From Nonomuraea gerenzanensis (GTDB taxonomy: Bacteria > Actinomycetota > Actinomycetes > Streptosporangiales > Streptosporangiaceae): a stretch of 64,000 nucleotides of DNA. The translations under genes were made by a program, and so were the position numbers. This document shows, piece after piece, positions 16,160 to 24,436 of the stretch; the stretch's first letter is position 1, and each line of letters begins with the position of its first letter. Location of the stretch: contig NZ_CP084058.1 of assembly GCF_020215645.1 (NCBI RefSeq), positions 11,896,501 to 11,960,500 of the forward strand, read 5' to 3'. The notes below the pieces were generated by a model. That model was not told where the DNA came from. It ran no database searches and saw nothing but the letters and a program-made list of their open reading frames with translations.

Positions 16160-17536
16160 ATGACGGGAGAAGATCGACGGTTCGGCCTGGGCGCGAGCCT
16201 CGCGCTGACGCTCGCCTCGACCGTGTTGTGGGGGGTCGCGCACCTGGCCGCGGAGCGCCGGAGGACGGGCCTGGCGCTCATGGCCGCCTACGTCCTGATG
16301 CTGGCCGCCGTGCTGACCGTCTTCACCGCGTTCAGCGCCAACCTCCTGTCGCTGGCCGTCCAGCCCCACTGGCTCGGCTGGCTCACGGTCGCGCTGGTCG
16401 TGATCGCGCTGGCCTGGACGGGTGTGATCATCTGGTCGTTCCTCCTGGTACGACCCGCCCGCTCCGACACCGTCGGCCGCTTCCTGACCACCACCCTGGC
16501 CATCGCCCTGTGCGCGCTGGTGCTGGGGCCGACGGTGTACGCCACGCGGCTGGCGTACCTGTCGCGTGACGTCGTCAACACCCTGTTCTCCCCCAGCAAC
16601 ACCGCCACCCCGGTGCTGGCCCAGGACCCGTGGAGCGGCGCCGAGCGGGTGAACTTCCTGCTCCTCGGCGGCGACTCCGCACCCAGCCGGCCGGGCGTGC
16701 GCACCGACAGCATGACCGTGGCCAGCGTGGACGTGGAGACGGGCGCCACCGTCCTGTTCGGCCTGCCGCGCAACCTGCAGCAGGTGCAACTCCCCGAGGG
16801 TCCGGCCAGGGACCACTTCCCGTACGGCTTCACCGGCGGCGGCCCCGACACCCCCGGCCTGCTCAACGAGGTCTTCCAGTACGCCGAGGACCACCCCGAG
16901 CTGGTGCCGGGCGTGCAGAAGGGCAAGCGCGGCCCCACCCTGCTCAAGCAGACCGTCTCCGAGATGCTCGGCCTCACCGTGGACCACTACGCCATGGTGG
17001 ACATGAAGGGCTTCGCCGAGATCATCGACGCCATGGGCGGCGTGCAGGTCACCATCAAGGAGCCCATCGTGTACGGCCGCCGCCGCGAGGGCCTCCTGCC
17101 GGCCGGCACCCGCAAGCTGTCCGGCGAGGAGGCCCTCTGGTACGGCCGCTCGCGCACCGACAGCGACGACTACGTCCGCATGGGCCGCCAGAAGTGCCTG
17201 CTCAACGCCGTGGCCAAGCAGGCGGACCCGATCACCGTGCTCAACAGCTTCGAACGCCTGGCCGCCGCCACCAAGCGGGCCATCTCCACCGACCTGCCTC
17301 AGGAGCTGCTGCCCGCCGTGGTGGACCTGGCGCAGAAGGTGAAGAACGCCAAGATCCGCAGCCTCAACTTCGTCCCGCCGCTGATCAACACCGCGGACCC
17401 GGACTGGTACCTGATGCGGCGCAAGGTCTCCGACGCCCTGGAGGAGCACGCCTCCACCAAGACCGCGCCCGCCCCGAGCCCGTCCACCACCGCCAGCCCC
17501 GACTCCCCGGTGAGCCTGGACGCCACCTGCGCCTGA
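16160..17536 (+). CDS. LytR-CpsA-Psr (LCP) family cell-wall ligase
   Basis: A 458-aa protein with several N-terminal membrane helices (within residues 10-125), then an extracellular LCP domain. Typical elements are NFLLLGGDS, the Arg/Asp-rich RTDSMTVASVD, PRNLQQV, LTVDHYAMVDMKGF and WYGRSRTDSDDYVRMGRQ. LCP enzymes transfer glycopolymers such as teichoic acids or arabinogalactan from polyprenyl phosphate carriers to peptidoglycan. The tail is Pro/Ser/Thr-rich. The extra N-terminal helices are more than the single TM of classical LCP proteins. Confidence 0.88.
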   Translation: MTGEDRRFGLGASLALTLASTVLWGVAHLAAERRRTGLALMAAYVLMLAAVLTVFTAFSANLLSLAVQPHWLGWLTVALVVIALAWTGVIIWSFLLVRPARSDTVGRFLTTTLAIALCALVLGPTVYATRLAYLSRDVVNTLFSPSNTATPVLAQDPWSGAERVNFLLLGGDSAPSRPGVRTDSMTVASVDVETGATVLFGLPRNLQQVQLPEGPARDHFPYGFTGGGPDTPGLLNEVFQYAEDHPELVPGVQKGKRGPTLLKQTVSEMLGLTVDHYAMVDMKGFAEIIDAMGGVQVTIKEPIVYGRRREGLLPAGTRKLSGEEALWYGRSRTDSDDYVRMGRQKCLLNAVAKQADPITVLNSFERLAAATKRAISTDLPQELLPAVVDLAQKVKNAKIRSLNFVPPLINTADPDWYLMRRKVSDALEEHASTKTAPAPSPSTTASPDSPVSLDATCA

Positions 17537-17759
17537 CACCAGGTCCCTCAGGCCCCTGCACCCCCGCCGCACGCACGCCCACGGCGCGTACGCCTGCCCA
17601 CCGCCAGGAAACCACGCCAGAGTGCGGTACCGGGACCGCCGTCGCCCGACCTGCGACCACCGGCCGTCCCCGCAGCGGCCCACAAGGCACGCGGATCCCC
17701 CTTCGCCCAACAAGCCCCCCGCCGAGCGCGGGCTGTGGCATGATGGTGATCGTCCGAAA
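17537..17759. other. Intergenic stretch without a recognisable gene
   Basis: GC-rich, Pro/Arg-codon-like sequence between the LCP gene and the Zur-like box. No credible ORF, RNA or terminator hairpin was identified. Confidence 0.5.
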
Positions 17760-17774
17760 CGGAAACGATTTTCA
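17760..17774. promoter_or_regulatory. Zur-like operator upstream of the CooC-type ATPase
   Basis: The 15-mer reads TGAAAATCGTTTCCG on the minus strand. It resembles the actinobacterial Zur box (TGAAAATGATTTTCA, from established knowledge), with the left arm matching closely and the right arm degenerate. It is AT-rich in a very GC-rich context and lies 20 bp before the ATPase start, where a repressor would block transcription. Confidence 0.45.
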
Positions 17775-17793
17775 TCCTCACCGGGAGCCAGCA

Positions 17794-18723
17794 GTGAGAG
17801 TGGCGTTCGTCGGAAAGGGCGGCAGCGGCAAGACGACGATGTCGGCCCTGTTCGCCAGGCACGTGGCAGCCCAGGGCGCCCCCGTGGTGGCCATGGACGC
17901 CGACATCAACCAGCACCTGGCCCTGGTGCTGGGCCTCGACAGGCAGCCGGAGCCCCTCGGCGCCCACCTCACCGAGATCAAGGACCGCCTGCGCGGCACC
18001 AACCCCCGCATCACCTCGGCCGCCACCATGGTCAAGACGACCCCGCCCGGCCGTGGCTCGACGCTCCTGCGCTTCGGCGACCTGGCCGCCGACCCCTACG
18101 GCCTGACCACCCCCGACGGCGTGCGCCTGCTCGCGACGGGCCCGTTCAGCGAGGACGACCTGGGCGTCGCCTGCTACCACTCCAAGGTCGGCGCGGTCGA
18201 GCTGCTGCTCAACCACCTGATCGACGGCCCCGGCGAGTACGTCGTGGTCGACATGACCGCCGGCGCCGACTCCTTCGCCTCGGGCCTGTTCACCCGCTTC
18301 GACCTGACGTTCGTGGTGGCCGAGCCGACCAGGCAGGGCGTCAGCGTCTACAAGCAGTACCGCGAGTACGCCGCCAGGTACGACGTGGCGCTGGCCGTGA
18401 TCGGCAACAAGGTGCACGACCAGGCCGACGTCGACTTCCTGCGCGAGCACGCGGGCGACGACCTGCTCACCTGGATGGGCCACTCCGCGGCCGTCCGCGC
18501 CATGGAGCAGGGCCGCCACTGCACGCTCGACGACCTGGAGCCGGCCAACTCCGACGCGCTGGCGCTGCTCCGCAAGACCCTGGACGAGCAGGAGAAGGAC
18601 TGGGCCCGCTTCGGCCGCCAGACCGTGGAGTTCCACCTGCGCAACGCCCGCGCCTGGGCCAACGAGCGCACCGGCGCCGACCTGGCCGAGCAGGTGGACC
18701 CTGACTTCGTCTACGGCCCCTGA
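17794..18723 (+). CDS. CooC/MinD-type P-loop ATPase
   Basis: A 309-aa protein of the SIMIBI class. The deviant Walker A FVGKGGSGKTT is at residues 5-15, VVAMDADINQH follows (Walker A' region), and YVVVDMTAGADSFASG is in the middle. CooC-like ATPases load metals (for example Ni) into enzymes, while MinD/ParA relatives position cargo. No metalloenzyme gene is nearby. Start GTG 17794 has a GGGAG upstream. The Zur-like box before it suggests regulation by zinc, so a metal-handling role is a reasonable hypothesis. Confidence 0.75.
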   Translation: MRVAFVGKGGSGKTTMSALFARHVAAQGAPVVAMDADINQHLALVLGLDRQPEPLGAHLTEIKDRLRGTNPRITSAATMVKTTPPGRGSTLLRFGDLAADPYGLTTPDGVRLLATGPFSEDDLGVACYHSKVGAVELLLNHLIDGPGEYVVVDMTAGADSFASGLFTRFDLTFVVAEPTRQGVSVYKQYREYAARYDVALAVIGNKVHDQADVDFLREHAGDDLLTWMGHSAAVRAMEQGRHCTLDDLEPANSDALALLRKTLDEQEKDWARFGRQTVEFHLRNARAWANERTGADLAEQVDPDFVYGP

Positions 18724-18820
18724 CGCGGCTGTCAAGACCACACGACTGTCCCCGCAAGGACTCTGGAGCGCTTCCCTGCGGTGACCTAGCGTCAAGATGA
18801 CCCCTTCGAGAGGAGACAGC

Positions 18821-19207
18821 ATGTCGCTGACCGTTCCGAACGATCTGCTCGACCAGGCCAGAGCCGGCGAGGTGGACGACGCGGCGTTCCTCGACTGCGT
18901 CCGTGACTCGCTGCCGTACGCGTGGTCGCTGATCAGCGAGCTGGTCAAGCAGCGTGAGCACACCGGGGCCGAGTTCGCCGACAACCAGGTGCCGCCGCCG
19001 TCGGAGGAGGCCCGCGGCCAGCTCCTGCGCTGCCTGGCGAGCGACTCGATGCGTGGCGCGCTGGAGCGCCACTACGGCGTGCGCCTGGCCTTCCAGAACT
19101 GCCACCGGGTCGCCGTGTTCGACCCGACGGCGACCAGGGCGCTGGCCGACTTCGTCACCCCGCGCGCGCAGATCCTCAACCAGAAGCCGGAGCTCGTCGA
19201 CTGCTGA
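18821..19207 (+). CDS. SCO5389-family conserved protein
   Basis: A 128-aa protein matching from memory the actinobacterial SCO5389 family: VDDAAFLDCVRDSLPYAW near the N terminus, then FADNQVPPPSEEARGQLLR and ALERHYGVRLAFQNCHRVAVF. Function unknown; no membrane segments. Start ATG 18821 has GAGGAG upstream; an in-frame ATG at 18797 is less likely. Confidence 0.85.
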   Translation: MSLTVPNDLLDQARAGEVDDAAFLDCVRDSLPYAWSLISELVKQREHTGAEFADNQVPPPSEEARGQLLRCLASDSMRGALERHYGVRLAFQNCHRVAVFDPTATRALADFVTPRAQILNQKPELVDC

Positions 19208-19217
19208 GCCCCGCCCC

Positions 19218-19245
19218 GATGAGCCGGGCGCCCGCCCGGCTCATC
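19218..19245. terminator. Stem-loop between convergent genes
   Basis: A perfect 12-bp stem (GATGAGCCGGGC / GCCCGGCTCATC) with a 4-nt loop, lying between the SCO5389 stop and the convergent LLM gene, whose stop codon is inside the right arm. It lacks a T-run, but its placement suggests a bidirectional terminator, common in high-GC genomes. Confidence 0.6.
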
Positions 19246-20212
19246 CGCGCAGCAGCGGCAGCACCTCGGCGCCGAACCGCCTGATGTTCGCCAGCGTCCG
19301 CTCGTGCTCGCCGAGCCCCTCCACGAGCAGCACGAAGTGCTCGATGCCGGTGTGCCGCGCGGTACGCAGCAGCGTCTCGGCGCAGTGCTCGGCCGAGCCC
19401 ACCGGGTGGATCCGCGTCAGCAGGTCCACGTAGTCGTCGGCGTCCCGCACCGGGCGCGGCCGGCCGTCGACCGGCACGTACCCGGCCAGCCCCGGCCGCA
19501 GCCAGGCCGGCATCGCGGCCTTCAGGTCGCGCACCGCCTCGGCGGTCGAGTCGGCCACGTACGCCAGCCCCGCCGCCACGTGCCCGCGCTGCGCGCTGCC
19601 GTACCGCTTGACCAGGGCGGCCTTGTCCTCGTCCCCGATGTGCAGCCCCAGCAGCATGGGCAGCCCGCGGGCGGCGGCCAGCTCCACGGTGACCTCGGAG
19701 GTGCAGGCGACCACCGGCCGCAGCCGCGCATGCGGCACCATCGGCACCCGCCTGAACCGGAAGAACTCCCCGTCGGCCGCCACGGACTCGCCCGACAGCG
19801 CCTCCACCAGCAGGTCGAGCGACTCGGCGAAGCCGCGCTCGTACCGTTCGAGCCCGGTACCGAACACCTCCAGGTCCACCCACGGCCCGCCCCTGCCCAC
19901 GCCGAGCGTGAACCGCCCGCCGGACAGGTGGTGCAGCATCGCGGCCTGCTCGGCCAGCGCCACGGGGTGCTGCGTGGACAGCACGCTCACGGCCGTGCCG
20001 AGCCCGATGCGCGCCGTCCTGCCGATCGCGACCGCGGCCAGCGTCGTGGGTGACGGGCACACGCCGTACGACATGAAGTGGTGCTCGGCGATCCACGCGT
20101 CGTCGAACCCGGCCTCCTCGGCCGCGACGATCCACTCGACGGCGTCCGCCAGCACCCGCCCGGGCCGCTGCCCGGGAAACTGCCCCGCGACGACAAAGAT
20201 CCCGATCCGCAT
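19241..20212 (-). CDS. LLM-class flavin-dependent oxidoreductase
   Basis: A 323-aa luciferase-like TIM barrel: AGFDDAWIAEHHF near the N terminus, RIGLGTAVSVLSTQHPVALAEQAAMLHHLSGGRFTLGVGRG in the middle, and a C-terminal GxxEH region. Such enzymes use FMNH2 or F420. Start ATG 20212 is chosen because MRIGIF is the typical beginning; the longer upstream frame overlaps rnhB regulatory sequence. Substrate unknown. Confidence 0.85.
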   Translation of the reverse strand: MRIGIFVVAGQFPGQRPGRVLADAVEWIVAAEEAGFDDAWIAEHHFMSYGVCPSPTTLAAVAIGRTARIGLGTAVSVLSTQHPVALAEQAAMLHHLSGGRFTLGVGRGGPWVDLEVFGTGLERYERGFAESLDLLVEALSGESVAADGEFFRFRRVPMVPHARLRPVVACTSEVTVELAAARGLPMLLGLHIGDEDKAALVKRYGSAQRGHVAAGLAYVADSTAEAVRDLKAAMPAWLRPGLAGYVPVDGRPRPVRDADDYVDLLTRIHPVGSAEHCAETLLRTARHTGIEHFVLLVEGLGEHERTLANIRRFGAEVLPLLRG

Positions 20213-20273
20213 GCCCCGAATGATGGCCGATCCCCATCGGGATCGCGGCCGTGATGCGCCAACCTTGACCAGG

Positions 20274-20945
20274 TCAGGCGAAGAGAGTCTCCTGTCCCTC
20301 GCCCGCGAGCGGATCACGGTGACGCTTGAGATGCCGCCATTGGGGCAGTTCATCCAGATATGACCATGAAAGTCGATGATGCGAGGTCGGGCCCAGCCGG
20401 GCGAGGGCCGCCTGGTGCACAGGCGACGGGTAGCCGGCGTTCTCGGCGAAACCGTACTCCGCGCAGCCGATCGTGGCCATGTACGCATCGCGCCGCACCT
20501 TGGCCAGCACGGAGGCGGCGGCCACCGAGACGCTCGCCGCGTCACCCTTGACCTCCAGCCGCACCGGCCACGGCGGGCCGATGTAGTCGTGCTTGCCGTC
20601 GAGGATCACCGCGTCGGGGCGCACGGGGAGCGACTCCAGCGCCCTGCGCGCCGCTCTGCGCAGCGCCTCGGTCATGCCGAGCGTGTCGATCTCCTCGTGG
20701 CTCGCCTCGCCGTAGCCGACGCCGGCGGCCCAACCGGCCAGTTCGAGTGCCAGCGGCCCACGCTTGGCCTCGGAGACCTGCTTGGAGTCGGTGAGCCCGG
20801 CGGGCGGCTCGGTGAGGTCGGTGACGACCGCGCACACGGTGACGGGCCCGGCCCACGCGCCACGGCCCACCTCGTCGACACCCGCGACCGTACGGATGCT
20901 GGGCTGGGAGAGCAGGAGCTGCTCGATGTCGTACGTCGGCGCCAT
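20274..20945 (-). CDS. rnhB: Ribonuclease HII
   Basis: A 223-aa enzyme that removes ribonucleotides from DNA. The type-2 motif [15 protein letters not shown] is near residue 21 (Asp24, Glu25). TDSK is at 52-55, ILDGKHD contains Asp116, and the later [21 protein letters not shown] segment is typical of the family. It is usually near rplS-lepB in actinobacteria; those genes are not visible here. Confidence 0.93.
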   Translation of the reverse strand: MAPTYDIEQLLLSQPSIRTVAGVDEVGRGAWAGPVTVCAVVTDLTEPPAGLTDSKQVSEAKRGPLALELAGWAAGVGYGEASHEEIDTLGMTEALRRAARRALESLPVRPDAVILDGKHDYIGPPWPVRLEVKGDAASVSVAAASVLAKVRRDAYMATIGCAEYGFAENAGYPSPVHQAALARLGPTSHHRLSWSYLDELPQWRHLKRHRDPLAGEGQETLFA

Positions 20946-21003
20946 AGGCGCAGACGCTATCGCGTCCGGCGGCGACCGTTCACCCGCCGGGATCGCGTCC
21001 GGC

Positions 21004-22026
21004 TCACTCCCCGAAGGAGCGGCCCACCACGTCGCTCGCCGAGCGCACGGGATCGCGCGGCAGCTCCTCGCCGGCGGGCCCGCCGTCGCGGGGCCGTTCG
21101 GCGGGACGCACGGGGTCCAGGTCGGCCGCCAGATAGCGCGCGGCCACGTGGATGGCCCGCAGCGTCACCGACACCGACGGCCGGTGCACGCTGGAGCCGC
21201 GCGCCACGGCGTGCACGTCCCGCCCGACCGGGTTGCCGGGGAACTGCCGCACGGCCAGGCCCCGCACCCCCGCGGCGAGCGCGAGCGCGGGCACGGCGGC
21301 GATGCCGATGCCCTTGGCGACCAGCGACAGAATGGTGCCGAGCCCCTCGAACTCCCACGGCGTCGGCCGGGTGCCGCCCACGTCCACCAGCAGGCGGTCC
21401 ACCGCCAGCCGCGAGGGCTCGCCGTCGGGCGTGGCCATCCACGGCTCGTCGCGCAGCTCGTGCAGGTCGAGGGGCACGTCGGGGTCGGCGAGGCGGTGCT
21501 TGCGCGGCACCACCAGCACCATGGGGTCGCGCAGCAGCGGGAAGACCCGCATGTTCTCGCTGTCGCGCACGCCGCCGTACCAGTCGTCCACGAGCGCGAT
21601 GTCCACCTCGCCCGACTGCACCTCGCGCATGCCGCGCCCGGACCTGCTCTGGCCGAGCCGGAGCGTCAGCTCGGTGTGGCGGCGCAGAGAGCGGGCCAGC
21701 GCGGGCGCGAACGCCACGGCCGCCGTCGGGAAGGCGGTGACCACCACGCGCCCGGCGGGCTTGCCCGCGTGCGCGGACAGGTCGGACTCCGCCTCCTCCA
21801 CCATCGAAAGGATGCGCTCGGCATGCAGGACCAGCCGCCGGCCGGCGTCGGTCAGTTCGGCGCTGCGCGCCGTCCTGTCGATCAGGGCCGTGCCGGTCTC
21901 GCGTTCGAGCGCGGCCAGTTGCTGGGAGACCGCCGACGGGCTGTACCCCAACGACTCGGCCGTCGCGGAGATACTTCCCTTTCTCGCGAACTCGCAGATC
22001 AGGACCAAACGCCGCAATTCGAGCAT
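21004..22026 (-). CDS. LysR-family transcriptional regulator
   Basis: A 340-aa protein. The N-terminal wHTH reads [35 protein letters not shown] in shorter pieces typical of the family, followed by the effector domain ([21 protein letters not shown] onward). The C-terminal tail of about 45 residues is longer than usual and Pro/Arg/Gly-rich. Start ATG 22026 has AAGGAAG 4 nt upstream. It is divergent from the aminotransferase gene and probably controls it. Confidence 0.9.
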   Translation of the reverse strand: MLELRRLVLICEFARKGSISATAESLGYSPSAVSQQLAALERETGTALIDRTARSAELTDAGRRLVLHAERILSMVEEAESDLSAHAGKPAGRVVVTAFPTAAVAFAPALARSLRRHTELTLRLGQSRSGRGMREVQSGEVDIALVDDWYGGVRDSENMRVFPLLRDPMVLVVPRKHRLADPDVPLDLHELRDEPWMATPDGEPSRLAVDRLLVDVGGTRPTPWEFEGLGTILSLVAKGIGIAAVPALALAAGVRGLAVRQFPGNPVGRDVHAVARGSSVHRPSVSVTLRAIHVAARYLAADLDPVRPAERPRDGGPAGEELPRDPVRSASDVVGRSFGE

Positions 22027-22105
22027 CAGACTTCCTTATGCCTACCCACAAAAAGCCTCGCTTGTGCTGATGCCTTCATCCAACCACCCTGGGAACGTGA
22101 CAAAC

Positions 22106-23380
22106 ATGACCGTAACCTTGTCCGCCACTCTGGCGGCGAATGAGGACATCGAACGAAGACGACGCGCCGGGGAACGCGTGCTGCACCTGGCCTTCGGTGA
22201 GGCCGGTCTGCCCGTCCACCCGGCGCTGCGCGACAGGCTGGCCGCCGCTTCCGAGCACAACGGCTACGGGCCGGTCGCGGGGGCGGCCGGGCTCCGGGCC
22301 GCGGCGGCGGGTTACTGGACACGACGGGGGCTCCCCACCGACCCCGAGCTGGTCGTCAGCGGACCGGGCAGCAAGTCACTGCTGTACGGCCTGCTGCTGG
22401 CGATCGGCGGAGACATCGTCCTGCCCATGCCCAGCTGGGTCAGCTATGCCGCGCAGGCCGATCTGGTCGGCTCGCGTCCGATCCTGGTGCCCGCACCACC
22501 AGGAGAGGGCGGGGTGCCCGATCCGGATCTGGTGACCGCCGAGGTCGTCCGGGCCAGGGCGCAGGGCAGAACCGTCAGCTCGATCCTGGTCACCCTGCCC
22601 GACAACCCGACGGGGCGGCTGGCCCGGCCGGCCACCGTCGCCCGCCTGGTCCAGGTGGCCCGCGAGCTCGACCTGACGATCATCTCCGACGAGATCTACC
22701 GCGACCTCGTGCACGACCCGGCCCTGCCGTACACCTCGCCGGCCGAGCTGGCGCCCGAGCGCACGATCATCACCACCGGGCTGAGCAAGAGCCTGGCGCT
22801 GGGCGGCTGGCGGATCGGCGTGGCCAGGCTGCCGGAGCGGGACCAGGCGCTGCGCACGCGGCTGCTCGCCGTGGCCAGCGAGATCTGGTCGGCGCCCGCG
22901 GCGCCCGTCCAGGAGGCCGCCGCCTACGCCTTCGGCGACCCGCCCGAGCTGACCGAGCGCATCGCCCGCAGCCGCCGGCTGCACGGCCTGGTCGCGCAGG
23001 CCGTGTACGAGCGGTTCGTCGAGGCGGGCGCCGACGTGCCCAGGCCCCAGGGCGGCTTCTACCTCTATCCCGACCTCGGGCACCTGCGGCTCGGCGGCTC
23101 CGCCGAGATCACCAAGCTCCTGCTGGAGGAGCACGGCATCGGGGTGCTGCCGGGGCACGCGTTCGGCGACGACCCCTCGGCCGCCCGGGTACGCGTCGCG
23201 GTGAGCCTGCTCTACGGCGACTCCGCCGACGAGCGCCTGACCGCGCTGAACAGCCCGGATCCGCTCGGCCTACCGTGGATAGCCGACAATCTCGACTTCC
23301 TCTCGGCGGGCCTTCGAGAGCTGTCGTCGAGCCGTCACGCGATGCCGCCGAAGCCGCGTGCCGCCCTCTGCGGCGGCTAG
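22106..23380 (+). CDS. PLP-dependent class I/II aminotransferase
   Basis: A 424-aa fold-type I aminotransferase. LPDNPTGR carries Asn167, SDEIYRDL carries Asp195 and Tyr198, and the PLP-binding Lys228 is in TTGLSKSLALGGWRIG with Arg236. It moves amino groups between amino and keto acids. The substrate is unknown, though the motifs fit the aspartate/aromatic aminotransferase group. ATG 22106 lacks a good Shine-Dalgarno; GTG 22097 in frame is an alternative start. It is divergent from the LysR gene. Confidence 0.88.
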   Translation: MTVTLSATLAANEDIERRRRAGERVLHLAFGEAGLPVHPALRDRLAAASEHNGYGPVAGAAGLRAAAAGYWTRRGLPTDPELVVSGPGSKSLLYGLLLAIGGDIVLPMPSWVSYAAQADLVGSRPILVPAPPGEGGVPDPDLVTAEVVRARAQGRTVSSILVTLPDNPTGRLARPATVARLVQVARELDLTIISDEIYRDLVHDPALPYTSPAELAPERTIITTGLSKSLALGGWRIGVARLPERDQALRTRLLAVASEIWSAPAAPVQEAAAYAFGDPPELTERIARSRRLHGLVAQAVYERFVEAGADVPRPQGGFYLYPDLGHLRLGGSAEITKLLLEEHGIGVLPGHAFGDDPSAARVRVAVSLLYGDSADERLTALNSPDPLGLPWIADNLDFLSAGLRELSSSRHAMPPKPRAALCGG

Positions 23381-23533
23381 GGTCACGGTTAGGCGAATCT
23401 TTCCCCAAGAGCGGGTTTACCATCCCCCAAAAGGGGCCTCTGACCTGCGAAAACTCCGCAGCGGCAAAACCCGCGGAAAGTTGGGTCGCACGGCCTGGTT
23501 ACGTGCACGTCAGGCAACCCCCATCATGTGCTC

Positions 23534-24178
23534 ATGCCCGCTCTTGTCACCCTGTCCGGACGCCTCGTGCGTCTGGAGCCTCTCAGCCTCGCGGCGGTCG
23601 ATGACCTGGTCGCCGCGGCGAGTGAAGACCGCACCACCTACACCTTCACTCGCGTCCCGAACGGCCGGGACGAGGTGGTCTCCTACGTGGAGGCGGCCAT
23701 GGCTGAGCAGGCGGAGGGCCGCACGTTGCCCTTCGCCATCCGGTGGCTGAACACCGACCGCGTGGTCGGTGCCACCCGTCTCATGCACCTGGAGTACTGG
23801 CAGGGCCCCATGCCCTGGCCGCCGGGTACACGCGGTGCGGTGGGCGACATTCCGTCCGTGGCGGACATCGGATACACCTGGCTGGGCGCCGGCGCCCAGG
23901 GCACGGGTGCCAACCGGGAGAGCAAGTTCCTCCTGCTCTCACACGCCTTCGAGACGTGGAACGTCCATCGCATCACCCTGAAAGCAGACGTACGCAACAC
24001 CAGATCCCGGGCCGCCATCGAGGCACTCGGCGCACACTTCGACGGGGTGCGGCGAGCGGATAGCCGAGGCGCCGACAACACGGTCCGAGATACCGCGTTC
24101 TACTCGATCCTGAACTCCGAATGGCCGCTCGTCCGCGAGCGGCTGCTCATGAGGCTCGGACTGGTCGAGGCAGCCTGA
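23534..24178 (+). CDS. GNAT family N-acetyltransferase (RimJ/RimL type)
   Basis: A 214-aa acetyltransferase of the RimJ/L group: an N-terminal LVRLEPLSLAAVDDLVAAA segment, GYTWLGAGAQGTGANRESKFLLLSHAFE (acetyl-CoA region) and the HRITLKADVRNTRSRAAIEALGA motif. It probably acetylates an N-terminal or small amine. It is followed by a strong terminator. A GTG codon 6 nt upstream of the ATG is an alternative start. Confidence 0.87.
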   Translation: MPALVTLSGRLVRLEPLSLAAVDDLVAAASEDRTTYTFTRVPNGRDEVVSYVEAAMAEQAEGRTLPFAIRWLNTDRVVGATRLMHLEYWQGPMPWPPGTRGAVGDIPSVADIGYTWLGAGAQGTGANRESKFLLLSHAFETWNVHRITLKADVRNTRSRAAIEALGAHFDGVRRADSRGADNTVRDTAFYSILNSEWPLVRERLLMRLGLVEAA

Positions 24179-24193
24179 AACCCGTTCACCGAC

Positions 24194-24232
24194 GGCCCCG
24201 CCCGAGACAGGAGGGCGGGGCCGGTATTTTTT
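24194..24232 (+). terminator. Rho-independent terminator after the GNAT gene
   Basis: A perfect 10-bp stem GGCCCCGCCC / GGGCGGGGCC with a 9-nt loop (24204-24212), followed by GGTATTTTTT. It lies 16 bp after the GNAT stop codon. Confidence 0.9.
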
Positions 24233-24253
24233 CCGCTCTATACGCCCTCTACA

Positions 24254-24280
24254 TGACACACGCCCCCGCGATGTGTGTCA
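24254..24280. promoter_or_regulatory. Inverted repeat TGACACAC-N11-GTGTGTCA upstream of the SARP gene
   Basis: A perfect 8-bp dyad with an 11-bp spacer, about 160 bp before the SARP start. The arm length and spacing fit a dimeric regulator operator. The AT content is higher than the surroundings. Confidence 0.45.
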
Positions 24281-24315
24281 CGTACGGCTCCGGCCATCAG
24301 CATCCAGGGACGTAC

Positions 24316-24330
24316 TCAACACCGGATTAA
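24316..24330 (+). repeat. Left copy of a direct repeat flanking the SARP gene
   Basis: TCAACACCGGATTAA here and TCAACACCCGATTAA at 27705-27719 differ at one base. Similarity extends leftward: both copies have GGCC, CAGCATCCA and GACGT blocks in the same order, with extra bases in the right copy. The repeats bracket the SARP gene. Confidence 0.6.
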
Positions 24331-24436
24331 CGGCTGATCAACGCAGAGATGAACGATCTGCCCGAATCTAGGTGAGGAGCAGTGGTGGATCTATCATTTG
24401 GTCACATATCGTTCCATTGGCTTGGAGACAGACGGC

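Noticed and set aside
24398..24436. TTG start for the SARP regulator
   Set aside because: Adds 13 residues without family similarity; the ATG at 24437 has a better Shine-Dalgarno and sits just before the conserved LRFAVLGPV segment.
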